Part shown: positions 17,410 to 25,998 of the stretch, in pieces | Numbering within the stretch: the stretch's first letter is position 1 | Layout of the letters: each line of letters starts with the position of its first letter | Origin: Acaryochloris sp. CCMEE 5410 | Lineage (GTDB): Bacteria; Cyanobacteriota; Cyanobacteriia; Thermosynechococcales; Thermosynechococcaceae | Length of the DNA stretch: 64,000 bases | Assembly: GCF_000238775.2 (NCBI RefSeq) | Contig: NZ_AFEJ02000002.1 | Location: 806,001 to 870,000, forward strand | Direction of reading: 5' to 3' | Translations under genes and position numbers: made by a program | Notes under the pieces: generated by a model | The model's input: only the letters and a program-made list of their open reading frames with translations | Told to the model about the DNA's origin: nothing | The model's database searches: none

Positions 17410-18678
17410 ATGTCTCGGCTGTTTCGTTCCAACCATCCATTTCACTTACTGCTGTATTTGGAATGGATTTTGTTGGGAGTTGCCCTATTAACGTTGTTTG
17501 TACCTTTTCCTCGCCACCATTTTCTACTGCCCCACATTACGCCACGGGGAGGATTGAGGTTTCCCTTGGGCATCTTCCTAAGTATTCTGGCATTAGCGGG
17601 TTTAGGCCTTAAACTCCCCATCCATCAATCTCAAAAGGTGAAAGCGCTGTATACCTGTTTGGGCTTTCTTCTTTGTTGGACAACAGTGTTTATGGGAGGG
17701 CGGTTTCGTGACTTTTTCACCCCGATGCTCTTAATAGTGGTGATTCGAGCCTGCTTACTGTTCCCTTGGCGGCAGCGGTTGATAGTAGCCTCCGTCGCTT
17801 ATGGTTCTTTTCTCGTCCGCTTAATGACAGGGGTACAGCGGATCCGCCCATTCCCCAGGGCAGGGCCACCCCCACCTTGGCGGGGGAGAGGACTGTCCCA
17901 AGACTTACTGGCAAGCTTGCAATTGAGAAGTGCACTTTTATTTGGGTTAGTCTTGGTCTTTGTCTTGTTGATGGTGGGGGCGCTTTTGACGGAACACCAG
18001 AGTCGGACAGAATTAGCTGCGGCCAACCAACGCCTACGGCAATATGCCCTAATGATTGAAAATCAAGCCACTCTGCAGGAGCGAAATCGAATTGCCCGAG
18101 AAATGCATGATTCCGTTGGTCATTCCCTCACGGCTCAAAGTATTCAGCTGGAGAATGTGGACGTATGGATGGCCACTGATCGGGCCAAAGCTTCAGATCA
18201 CTTGGCGAAAGCGCGATCTTTGGGAAAAGAGGCTCTTCAAAATGTCCGCCATACCGTTGCCACCTTGCGGAATAATCCCCTTCAAGGCCAGTCCTTGTCC
18301 CAAGCACTATCCAATCTGACCCAAGAATTTGAACGAACCACATCGATTCAGGTCCAATTCGCTACCCACCTTGAGACGCCAGTCCCTAGAGAAATGGCTG
18401 CGGCCCTCTATCGTTTAGTACAAGAAGCCCTCACCAATGTTTCAAAACACAGCGAAGCGACCCAAGTTACGATTGAGCTAACGGAGCAAGAAATGGAACT
18501 GTTCCTCAACATTTCTGACAATGGCAAAGGGTTTCTACCCGAGAAAAATACCACCGGCTTTGGTCTCCAAGGGATGCAGGAACGGACAGTCGCCTTGGGT
18601 GGCCTATTCGAACTCCAAAGCCAACCTCAAACAGGCTGCCATATTCAGATCACAATTCCTCGATTAGGAGAAGCGTAA
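17410..18678 (+). CDS. NarL-type sensor histidine kinase (HisKA_3)
   Basis: 422 residues. About six hydrophobic segments fill residues 1-200, including a Pro/Arg-rich loop near 140-155, with no recognisable separate sensor domain. The phosphoacceptor His is in 'RNRIAREMHDSVGHSLTAQ' (residue 233), the HisKA_3 dimerisation type. The ATPase domain has an N-box in 'QEALTNVSKHSEA' and 'DNGKGF', 'GFGLQGMQER'. It overlaps the response regulator start by one base (TAATG), which gives translational coupling and identifies the partner. The signal is unknown; a membrane-intrinsic sensing kinase (for example of membrane or envelope state) would fit the layout. Confidence 0.92.
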   Translation: MSRLFRSNHPFHLLLYLEWILLGVALLTLFVPFPRHHFLLPHITPRGGLRFPLGIFLSILALAGLGLKLPIHQSQKVKALYTCLGFLLCWTTVFMGGRFRDFFTPMLLIVVIRACLLFPWRQRLIVASVAYGSFLVRLMTGVQRIRPFPRAGPPPPWRGRGLSQDLLASLQLRSALLFGLVLVFVLLMVGALLTEHQSRTELAAANQRLRQYALMIENQATLQERNRIAREMHDSVGHSLTAQSIQLENVDVWMATDRAKASDHLAKARSLGKEALQNVRHTVATLRNNPLQGQSLSQALSNLTQEFERTTSIQVQFATHLETPVPREMAAALYRLVQEALTNVSKHSEATQVTIELTEQEMELFLNISDNGKGFLPEKNTTGFGLQGMQERTVALGGLFELQSQPQTGCHIQITIPRLGEA

Positions 18679-19307
18679 TGATTCGAGTGATGTTGGTAGA
18701 TGATCAAGGGATTGTGCGGGAAGGGCTCTCTAGTCTGCTTAACACTAAACCGGATTTAGAAGTTGTGGGTGAGGCGGAGAACGGTCAAGTTGCCCTTGAG
18801 AAAGCTTTGGAAATTCAACCCGATATTATCCTGATGGATATGCGTATGCCGGTGATGGATGGAGTCGCTGCGACCCAAGCGATCCGGCAGCAGGCTCCTC
18901 AAATCAATATTTTGGTCTTAACCACGTTTGATGATGAGGACTATGTCTCTCAAGCCATGCGCTTAGGGGCCAAGGGCTATCTGCTTAAGGATACCCCCTC
19001 TGATGAATTAGCAGAGGCCATTCGAGCGGTTCATAAAGGGTACACTCACTTTGGCCCTGGCTTGTTTGAAAAGATGATCACAGCAACGCCAACGGTGGAA
19101 GAACCGCCCGAATTGGCAGAACTGACACCCCGAGAGACGGAAGTTTTGGCCTTAATCGCAGAGGGCCAGAGCAATCGAGAAATTGCTGAGACCCTGTATA
19201 TTTCTGAACGGACGGTCAAGAACCACGTCAATAGTATTTTGAAACGGTTAAATGTGCGAGATCGCACCCAAGCTGCCATCCTAGCCACCAACCTACAACA
19301 GCGCTAG
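18678..19307 (+). CDS. NarL/LuxR-family response regulator
   Basis: 209 residues. Receiver domain 1-120 with the acidic pair in 'MLVDDQGIVREGL', phosphoacceptor Asp54 in 'ILMDMRMPVMDG', Thr in 'LVLTTFDDEDY' and Lys in 'KGYLLKDTP'. C-terminal LuxR helix-turn-helix at about 145-190 ('LTPRETEVLALIAEGQSNRE', 'ERTVKNHVNSILKRL'). It is the partner of the kinase whose stop codon its ATG overlaps. Target genes cannot be told from this sequence. Confidence 0.95.
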   Translation: MIRVMLVDDQGIVREGLSSLLNTKPDLEVVGEAENGQVALEKALEIQPDIILMDMRMPVMDGVAATQAIRQQAPQINILVLTTFDDEDYVSQAMRLGAKGYLLKDTPSDELAEAIRAVHKGYTHFGPGLFEKMITATPTVEEPPELAELTPRETEVLALIAEGQSNREIAETLYISERTVKNHVNSILKRLNVRDRTQAAILATNLQQR

Positions 19308-19365
19308 CCATGCAGGCTGGGGCATATCGCACCTGAAATTAGATCTATACCTATTAATTCAGGGC

Positions 19366-20538
19366 TTAATATTCAGGTACCGAAGAATCGATTTCACGAC
19401 TCCAAGCCGTGATTCCGCCGGTCACATTGGTGCCTGAAATCCCTGCTTCTTGGAGGAAGCCTAGGGCCTTAGCCGAGCGTCCCCCCATCTTGCAGTGAGC
19501 AATCAGGCGGTGGCCATTCAGCAGCTCTTTGACTTTGGGAATGGCTTCGCCACTTTCAATCTCAGACAAGGGGATCAAGACTGAGCCAGGGATGCGGGCA
19601 ATCTCATATTCATGGGGATTACGCACATCCAAGAGGACAAAATCATCCGCACCGCTATCGAGCAGTTGCTTGAGATCTTGAACGGTCATTTCTTCCATAT
19701 TGGCTTTTTGCTCCGCTTCGGCTGCTTGGGCTTGAGGAATACCACAGAACTCTTGGTAATCCACCAGCTTTTCGATCACAGGACGCTCTGGGTTGGGCCT
19801 GAGCTTTAACTCTCGGAACTTCATGTCTAGAGAATTAAACAGTAGTAAGCGGCCACTCAAGGTCGTACCCTGCCCCAAAATAATCTTAATCGCTTCGGTG
19901 GCCTGAATAATACCGATAATGCCTGGCAGAATTCCCAAAACACCCCCCTCAGCACAAGAGGGCACTAGTCCAGGAGGTGGGGGTTCTGGATATAAATCCC
20001 GATAGTTGGGACCGCCTTCGTAGTTAAATACAGTGGCTTGACCTTCAAAGCGGTAGATCGACCCATACACATTGGGCTTATCTAACAAGACGCAGACATC
20101 GTTGACCAGATACCGAGTCGGGAAATTGTCCGTACCGTCAATAACAATGTCATAAGGTTCAGCAATTTCTAAGGCGTTTTCTGAGGTAAGCCAGGTGTTA
20201 TACAAGTCCACCTGACAGAGGGGGTTGATTTCGTGAATGCGATTTTTGGCGGATTCGATCTTAGGCTTACCCACCCAAGAGGTGCCGTGAATCACCTGGC
20301 GTTGGAGGTTAGAGCTATCGACCACATCGGCATCAACAATGCCCAAACGGCCAACTCCAGCGGCGGCCAAATAGAGTAATAACGGTGACCCTAAGCCCCC
20401 GGTACCAACACAAAGGATGCTAGCGGCTTTTAAGCGTTTTTGTCCCTCTAGGCCCACCTCCGGCAAAATGAGGTGGCGAGAGAACCGCTCATATTCTTCT
20501 TTATTGAGCTGAATCTGGTCCAAATTCGGATTAAGCAT
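19366..20538 (-). CDS. moeB: MoeB/ThiF-type adenylyltransferase fused to a rhodanese domain
   Basis: 390 residues. The E1-like domain has the ATP-binding GTGGLGSP near residue 45, 'DGTDNFPTRYLVND' and the region around 'LVPSCAEGGVLG'. Residues about 280-390 form a rhodanese domain ('LLDVRNPHEYEIARIPGS') with active-site Cys in 'AHCKMGGRSAK'. Such fusions (as in eukaryotic MOCS3/Uba4) adenylate the C-terminal Gly of a ubiquitin-like sulfur carrier (MoaD, ThiS or CysO type) and load it with sulfur. The usual zinc Cys pair after the MoeB core is not evident where expected ('LRPNPERPVIEKL'). The JAMM protease gene lies 36 bp upstream in the same direction, so both likely serve the same carrier protein. 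Confidence 0.92.
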   Translation of the reverse strand: MLNPNLDQIQLNKEEYERFSRHLILPEVGLEGQKRLKAASILCVGTGGLGSPLLLYLAAAGVGRLGIVDADVVDSSNLQRQVIHGTSWVGKPKIESAKNRIHEINPLCQVDLYNTWLTSENALEIAEPYDIVIDGTDNFPTRYLVNDVCVLLDKPNVYGSIYRFEGQATVFNYEGGPNYRDLYPEPPPPGLVPSCAEGGVLGILPGIIGIIQATEAIKIILGQGTTLSGRLLLFNSLDMKFRELKLRPNPERPVIEKLVDYQEFCGIPQAQAAEAEQKANMEEMTVQDLKQLLDSGADDFVLLDVRNPHEYEIARIPGSVLIPLSEIESGEAIPKVKELLNGHRLIAHCKMGGRSAKALGFLQEAGISGTNVTGGITAWSREIDSSVPEY

Positions 20539-20574
20539 GGCGGAAATCCTTAAGGGTCAGGATGTATGAGGTTT

Positions 20575-21081
20575 CTAAATATCTGTTTCAAGGGTTGACG
20601 TAACCATAGTATCCACAACCGTTACTGGTTCTGCTCGAAATTGCTGTTGGTCATCCAACATCCAATTGCGAAAGTCGTGGGGTACACCGTTTTCGACGGC
20701 AACTATCACATAGGAATATTGGGGCCAAGCCCATTTGCGATCGCATTCAGAAGGCACGGCTTCGTGATCGGGATGTGAGTGGTAGACCCCTATAATATCC
20801 CACCCCTGTGTGCGTGCGTATTTCTGAGCGTTAAATAAATCTTGAGGGGCAATCCAATAGCGGCGGGTTGCGGTTAACGGTGTTCCTGACTCTTCTATTC
20901 GTATAGATGATTCGGCTTGCTCCCAGGCATTATCTAGAGGATAGAGTTCAAACAGTTTCTTTTCTAATTGAGCATCTGTTTCTAGGATTTTCCCAAGCAT
21001 CAGCCCACAGCACTCTTCGGGATAGCAGTCTTGGGCATGGGCATAAATCTGATCCATTTGGTGGGGGTGAAGGGTTAGCAC
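20575..21081 (-). CDS. M67 (Mov34/MPN/JAMM) metallopeptidase
   Basis: 168 residues. The JAMM zinc site is complete: Glu in 'CYPEECCGLMLG', then H-x-H in 'GVYHSHPDHEAVPSECDR' with the S-x-x-D ending. Bacterial relatives (for example Mec of Mycobacterium) trim or release ubiquitin-like sulfur carriers, often for cysteine or cofactor synthesis. It is the first gene of a leftward pair with MoeB-rhodanese. The start used is GTG; an ATG 24 bp downstream is an alternative and neither has a good ribosome-binding site. No carrier-protein gene is in the immediate neighbourhood. Confidence 0.9.
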   Translation of the reverse strand: MLTLHPHQMDQIYAHAQDCYPEECCGLMLGKILETDAQLEKKLFELYPLDNAWEQAESSIRIEESGTPLTATRRYWIAPQDLFNAQKYARTQGWDIIGVYHSHPDHEAVPSECDRKWAWPQYSYVIVAVENGVPHDFRNWMLDDQQQFRAEPVTVVDTMVTSTLETDI

Positions 21082-21648
21082 GGCAAATTAATTAAATCGA
21101 TCCAACCTTACCCTCCCATGATATTTTCCTGAGAGTTCTCAACCAACAGAAGATTTCAAGCTTTTCAACATCTCTTGGCGGGGATTGTCATGAACGTCGC
21201 TCCCCCAACGTAAACATCTGAAAATGCTCTCTCTTTGGCTATGCCACCCCTTTGTATCTATCGGCTTGAAAAAAGGCTGGACTGCAAGCAAAACTCCAGG
21301 AGTAAGGATCCCTGAAACGATGTGCTGAAGACCCTTAAATTGCTTATTGATAACAGTTTGCAATTGGTAACTAGATATGACAGCATAAGGTCTATGGTGA
21401 TGCCTTAGCCAGCTAAATACTCAGTAGTTAACGGGTTGAAGCTATGAGCCGTGCTGATAAGTTTTTATCGATATCGTTTGTAAATCAAGGTAGACAATGG
21501 TGCTTAGCAGTTTCTACCCTCAGGGAGGTGGCCCAACTCTATCTTCAATTCAAGGCTGAAAAAATGATATTTAATTCACATCCTGACGGTAGAAATAGTT
21601 GATCGACGGGTAATCCTGGTCTACTTTACGCATAAAGAATCGCTCGAT
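21082..21648. other. Divergent intergenic region
   Basis: About 570 bp between the leftward JAMM gene and the rightward TPR-like gene. A leftward 74-codon frame (21139-21363) shows no family features and I treat it as spurious. No RNA gene or terminator seen. Confidence 0.4.
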
Positions 21649-22137
21649 ATGGCTTACGATCCTCAGATTTACTCTTCCTACGAATTGAACTGGCAGTTGC
21701 ACACTCAAGCAGGCAACCAGTGTCTGCTTGCAGGTTCATATCTGGAGGCCCTACAGGCCTATCGCAAAGCCATTGCCTTGGCTGAGTTAATGTTGATGAC
21801 TGCCAAAAAAGAGCGTTGTCACCCGGAAGCTATCCATGCTTATGTGACGGCTTGCCACAATTTGGCCGATAATTTAGTAAAACTTGAGGATTTCCAGGTT
21901 GCAGAAACCACGATGCAACAAGCGTTGGATCAAGTGGTTGATCTGATGCATGCCACCCAATATTCTCAATGTCTCCGCATCGAAGCTGCAAAAGCATTGA
22001 AAATGCTTAGCCTCAAGGTCTATGAGTTTTATCTGCGTCTAGGACAGCAGGATAAAGCTCGCAGAATGTTTGAACAAAACGCTGAGCTTGCCCAGATGTT
22101 TTTCAGTCAGATACAACCTCGGTTGTTGAGTGTATAG
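21649..22137 (+). CDS. TPR-like helical protein of unknown function
   Basis: 162 residues, almost entirely helical. Residues about 19-45 ('AGNQCLLAGSYLEALQAYRK') look like a tetratricopeptide unit, and a second weaker unit follows at about 75-105. No signal peptide or membrane segment. TPR proteins usually hold protein partners. It ends 61 bp before sodN on the same strand, so it may be cotranscribed with the nickel superoxide dismutase genes and help assemble or process that enzyme; that role is speculation from position only. Confidence 0.6.
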   Translation: MAYDPQIYSSYELNWQLHTQAGNQCLLAGSYLEALQAYRKAIALAELMLMTAKKERCHPEAIHAYVTACHNLADNLVKLEDFQVAETTMQQALDQVVDLMHATQYSQCLRIEAAKALKMLSLKVYEFYLRLGQQDKARRMFEQNAELAQMFFSQIQPRLLSV

Positions 22138-22559
22138 TATTCATGGATTTGACTGACACCTTGGCGAAGATTGTTTCGATTCAGATTAAGGATTAGTTAT
22201 GGTTCTGCGACAAATTAAGACTCAAATTAAGCGTTGGTTCCCGGCTCCTATCGCTCATGCTCACTGTGATGGTCCCTGTGGAGTATATGATCCAGCGACA
22301 GCCAGGATTTATACCGAAGCGGTCGTTTCGATGACGCGCAAGATTTTAGATCTGCAACCCCCAGCCGATCAAAACCCGCAGGCCATGGCGACTTATCTGA
22401 ATACCATGTCGCGATATATCCAAATTAAAGAAGAGCAGGCTCAGAAGGCTAAAGAAGAAATTTTGATCCTGTGGACAGATTATTTTAAGCCCCAGCACCT
22501 GGAGCAATATCCTAATCTGCACGATATGTTTTGGAAGGCCGCTAAGCTTTGTTCTTCTT

Positions 22560-24070
22560 CTGGAGTCTGGCAAAACTGCTTGATTGGCCATCAAAGACCA
22601 CACCGTAGTAAATTCAGGCCATTAACCATCGTGTTTGCCCAAAGGTGTAGTCATTCTAAAAAGCATCATCCATCCAGACCAGGCTCTAAAACAGTACCTC
22701 TCACACTTGAGCATCCCGTTATCTAAACCTCAACAGCAGCATGTGCTGCGTATTGTTGAAGGATTGATTGTGGGCAATGGCCGCAAAACCCTTAGCCACT
22801 TGTATGCTCAGTGGGTTGATGCTCCAGATGCCAGTGCAGTGGCTGACTTTTTACGAGTGAGTACCTGGTCTGAGCAATCTCTCGACAAACGCCTTGGGGA
22901 AATCAACCTGGCCGATGTCATAGAGCGCGTGCAGCGAGGAGGAAGTTCTCCTGTGGTGTATGTGAGTATTGATGACTCGACCAGTAGCAAAGATAAGGAT
23001 ACCCATGCCTTGGAAGGGGTGGATTGGCAGCATGACCACAATGCCAGTGGTCGCAATACTCCCAAGTACAAGAAAGGGATGGTGCATGTGAGTTGTCGGG
23101 TTCAAATTGGCAACCACAGTGTTCCCTTCGCCTATCGGCTCTATTTACGGGCAAAAACGGTTCGCAACTTGAACCGGGGACGTGCCAAGGAGGAGCGATT
23201 GCGCTTCCAAACCAAGTATCAACTGGTCCGGGAGATGCTTCAGCAGCTCCAGCCTCTATTACCCAAAGAATGGCGGGTGTACGTTTATTCGATAGCTGGT
23301 ATGCCTCCGCCAAACTACTCAAGTTTGTTCGGCGGCAAGGCAAGCGATGGTTTTGTTTGGGCGCTATCAATCCAATCGCATTCTTGATGGCAAGCGTCTG
23401 AGTCAATGGAACAAAGACCTCAAGCACAAACACTACGACTCAGTTGAGTTAAAAACAGTGACAGGCTCAAAGCACACCTACCTAACGCGCTCGATTACGG
23501 GCCGATTAAATGAGGTGCCTTTTGACGTCTGTGTGGTCATCTCCAAGCGGCACCCTCGGGATTCTCACCCGAAGTATTACCTGTGCACAGACACCTCATT
23601 GTCTGCGGCCAAAATACTGAAACGCTACTCAAAGCGCTGGTCCATTGAAACAGATTATTGGTATCTCAAGCAATGTTTGGGATTGGGGGAGTTTCGCGTC
23701 CAACACTATGAAGCGATTCACAAGTGGTACTCTTTGGTGCATTTAGCGTTGCATTTTTTGTATGCTCAACTGCGCTGTTCTCAACAGAGGGATGATCCAT
23801 TCATTTCAATTGCCCAAGTGATTGAACATCACCGACAGCAACAGGCTCAAGCGGTCTTAATGGCTGCTTGTGAGCAGGCCATCACGGATGGCAATACGCA
23901 AGGAGTCGTGAAGCGCTTCATTCTACCAACTCGGATTGCAGCCTAATGGCTTGAGAAACATTAGCTGAATTCGAGTTACTGCTCTGAGGCACACACTTCA
24001 GAGTAGGTTACCGCCTGTTCTGGCGGTAATGAAAGGAGGCTGAACTTTGATGAAATTTGCCAGACTCCAG
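22560..24070 (+). mobile_element. IS4-superfamily-like insertion sequence inside sodN
   Basis: Ends are defined by perfect 15-bp terminal inverted repeats, CTGGAGTCTGGCAAA at 22560-22574 and its complement at 24056-24070. The flanks carry CTTCTT at 22554-22559 and 24071-24076, compatible with a 6-bp (or 3-bp, since the motif is itself repeated) target duplication. The element is 1511 bp and carries one transposase gene, broken by two frameshifts. Confidence 0.93.
22635..23946 (+). pseudogene. DDE transposase of the IS4 superfamily, two frameshifts
   Basis: Three consecutive frames together encode one transposase of about 435 residues. DDE-type blocks: 'YVSIDDSTSSKDKDTHALEG' in the first part, 'VRLFDSWYASAKLLKFV' in the middle frame, and 'LKRYSKRWSIETDYWYLKQ' in the last. 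The frame changes fall near 23278 and 23356, each at a GGG run where one extra G would restore the frame. The element can therefore not make its own intact transposase unless both shifts are sequencing errors. Family placement within the IS4 superfamily (IS4 or IS701-like) is uncertain. Confidence 0.88.
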
Positions 24071-24169
24071 CTTCTTGCAAAGTGGAGGTCAATCTGCAAC
24101 ATGCTGAACAGTTGCTAGCAGCAGTTGAAGAAGTTCATAAAGTCTTTTGGGCAACTAAAAATCGAACGG

Positions 24170-24556
24170 ATGTGTCCTGGTACAAAGCCAGTTAAACCCG
24201 ATTTCCCTGTAAGTTCATCACTCCCAGACTGCACAGTTTGGGAGTTCTTGCTATGGTGCTGTCGACGTCGTCGGCGTTGGGAGGTGCAGGGGCGGTCCAT
24301 GCTGCCGACTTTAAGTCCTGGCAATCAGGTTCTTATTCACCCCAGAGCCTATCAGCTGACGACACCCCAAGTCGGAGATATTGTATTGGCGTGCCATCCG
24401 TTTCAGCGCCAGCTTTATCTAATTAAGCGTATTCAATCCGTGAGTGATCATTCCTATTTCTTAGTCGGAGATAATGCAGCTGAAAGCACAGATAGTCGGG
24501 TATTTCACGCCGTTCCTTTAGATTGCATTGTCGGTAAAGTAACCAGCTTTTTTTAG
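24170..24556 (+). CDS. sodX: Nickel-type superoxide dismutase maturation protease
   Basis: S26/S24-type signal-peptidase-like protein. The catalytic Ser is in 'VQGRSMLPTLSPGNQVLI' and the Lys in 'LYLIKRIQ', followed by 'YFLVGDNAAESTDSR', the usual third block. SodX removes the SodN leader to expose His1 for nickel binding. The start is uncertain: ATG 24170 overlaps the end of sodN by 26 bp; ATG 24125 or a TTG near 24248, just before the Arg-rich segment 'CCRRRRRWEV', are alternatives. A 10-bp stem hairpin (24221-24244) lies between the end of sodN and the conserved core and might adjust expression between the two genes. The protease gene looks intact although its substrate gene is broken. Confidence 0.85.
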   Translation: MCPGTKPVKPDFPVSSSLPDCTVWEFLLWCCRRRRRWEVQGRSMLPTLSPGNQVLIHPRAYQLTTPQVGDIVLACHPFQRQLYLIKRIQSVSDHSYFLVGDNAAESTDSRVFHAVPLDCIVGKVTSFF

Positions 24557-24808
24557 GATGCAGTCCAGGATATTCCAATGGGATGAGAGGGCTTTAGCTG
24601 TTTAAACTCACTGTAATCATGATGGTGTATGGCTTTTATTGGAATACGCGCTTCGACACCTAAGCTTAAGCTGGAATATGGGCACCCTAAGTTTATTGAT
24701 GTTCACTGCTCTATACCTTCAGTGAGTAGGAGTTTGACTTGTCCGTTGGGCTCTGCTCAGCCTGTGAACTGACAATTAATTGCCATTGATACTATTTCGT
24801 ATTTTTCC

Positions 24809-25729
24809 ATGACTTCAGGTTTGGGTTCTCAACAGCCTTCTCAGCCCTTAGGCAGTTTGCTCGGTAGATTCTATCGATTTTTACGTCGTCCTTTTTATAC
24901 TGTCAACGTCCCATCTCAGACTCAACCCCTGAGAGATATTCTCAGGCTATATGCATTAGCGTTAGTGCTCGTGTTGCCTCTCGCAATTATGGTGGGTCTC
25001 CTAGCGGAGAAGCTGTCCAGTAGCCATGCCATCAGTGAGATGGCTGATCAACCATTATTGATCTTCACTATGGCAGTGATTATTGCTCCGCCCTTGGAAG
25101 AAGTTCTGTTTCGGCTGCCTCTACGCTACACGCCGATCAATTTAACCTTACCTCTGTTTCTATGGCTACTCATTATCCTGGGCACATTAGCGAGTGCAAA
25201 GATTGTATCGGCCCTATGGATTTTGCCTTTGTTATGCTTGGCGTTTCTAGGATGTGTGTTTTTGCGAGTTTGGCTTAAGGAAAAGATGCCTGCCCAACCC
25301 ATTCATAAGCATTATGAAAAATGGATTGGATGGTTCTTTTATGGTTCCACCATCATTTTTGGGTTGATTCATATATCCAACTATCAGCTCATTAATGATT
25401 CGGCTTTACTATTGGCACCACTGCTGGTCTCTCCTCAGGTATTGCTCGGTGTTTTCTTTGCCTTTGTCCGACTAAGATATGGGTTTTGGTGGGGCGTGTT
25501 TACCCATGCTTTCCATAATGGTTTATTGGTCGGACAGATGCTGTTGTATCGGATGTTTTCGTCCACATCGATGTCCACAGAAGTTGACAAAATCACCGTC
25601 AACCAAAAACTGATTACAGTGATTTTTAGTCTTAGCCAGATCGCGTTTCTTCTATTGTGTCTTTTTATTGTGGTGAGAATGGTGCATGAGTGGCGAGCTG
25701 AAGGGCAAGTTTCCCAAGCAAGTAGCTAG
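24809..25729 (+). CDS. CPBP-family intramembrane metalloprotease (CAAX-protease-like), copy 1
   Basis: 306 residues with about seven or eight membrane segments. The conserved motifs of the CPBP/Abi family are in order: E-E-x3-R in 'APPLEEVLFRLPLRY' (about residue 98), F-x3-H in 'FGLIHISNY' and H-x3-N/D in 'THAFHNGLL'. These residues form the glutamate/histidine active site of Rce1-type proteases. In bacteria many are linked to bacteriocin self-immunity or membrane-protein processing; the substrate here is unknown. A close paralogue follows 270 bp downstream. Confidence 0.88.
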   Translation: MTSGLGSQQPSQPLGSLLGRFYRFLRRPFYTVNVPSQTQPLRDILRLYALALVLVLPLAIMVGLLAEKLSSSHAISEMADQPLLIFTMAVIIAPPLEEVLFRLPLRYTPINLTLPLFLWLLIILGTLASAKIVSALWILPLLCLAFLGCVFLRVWLKEKMPAQPIHKHYEKWIGWFFYGSTIIFGLIHISNYQLINDSALLLAPLLVSPQVLLGVFFAFVRLRYGFWWGVFTHAFHNGLLVGQMLLYRMFSSTSMSTEVDKITVNQKLITVIFSLSQIAFLLLCLFIVVRMVHEWRAEGQVSQASS

Positions 25730-25998
25730 GGCCACTCTCGCAGTAAAGACAAGGCTTTGAGCCAATAGCGTATCGGCATTCAACACCCAAGCCATTGAGG
25801 GAAATATCATCTGTTGGGATAAATCCTGTTGTCCTGAGCTAAAGCTTAGGACAATGCTTGATTAGGTTTGGCTTTACAGTGGAGATACGTCTTCATTACG
25901 GCTGTTGCCATTGGCCAAATCTCCAAGGCAGTGGTTTAGAACGTTTTTCTATGAGTGCTGGGTAGTGTCTTGCCTGGCGATTAATGCGGATTAAAATT

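Larger units (their letters stand above)
22199..24195 (+). pseudogene. sodN: Nickel superoxide dismutase, split by an insertion sequence
   Basis: NiSOD dismutates superoxide with a nickel bound by an N-terminal hook. The leader of 21 residues ends before His22, and the hook 'HCDGPCGVYDPA' supplies His1, Cys2 and Cys6 of the mature enzyme. The normal four-helix body follows up to 'FWKAAKLCSS' (residue 120), where a 1.5-kb element is inserted at 22560. The missing C-terminus resumes at 24077 as 'CKVEVNLQHAEQLLAAVEEV' and ends '...WYKAS' at 24195. Joining 22199-22559 with 24077-24195 gives an in-frame protein of normal length. As it stands the product would lose its last helix and gain about 55 foreign residues, so it is probably inactive. 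The maturation protease sodX follows. Confidence 0.93.

Noticed and set aside
17717-18343. Several overlapping frames within the histidine kinase gene
   Set aside because: Shadows of the kinase coding sequence in other frames.
21139-21363. 74-codon leftward frame upstream of the JAMM gene
   Set aside because: No motif, no clear start signal, in a divergent promoter region.
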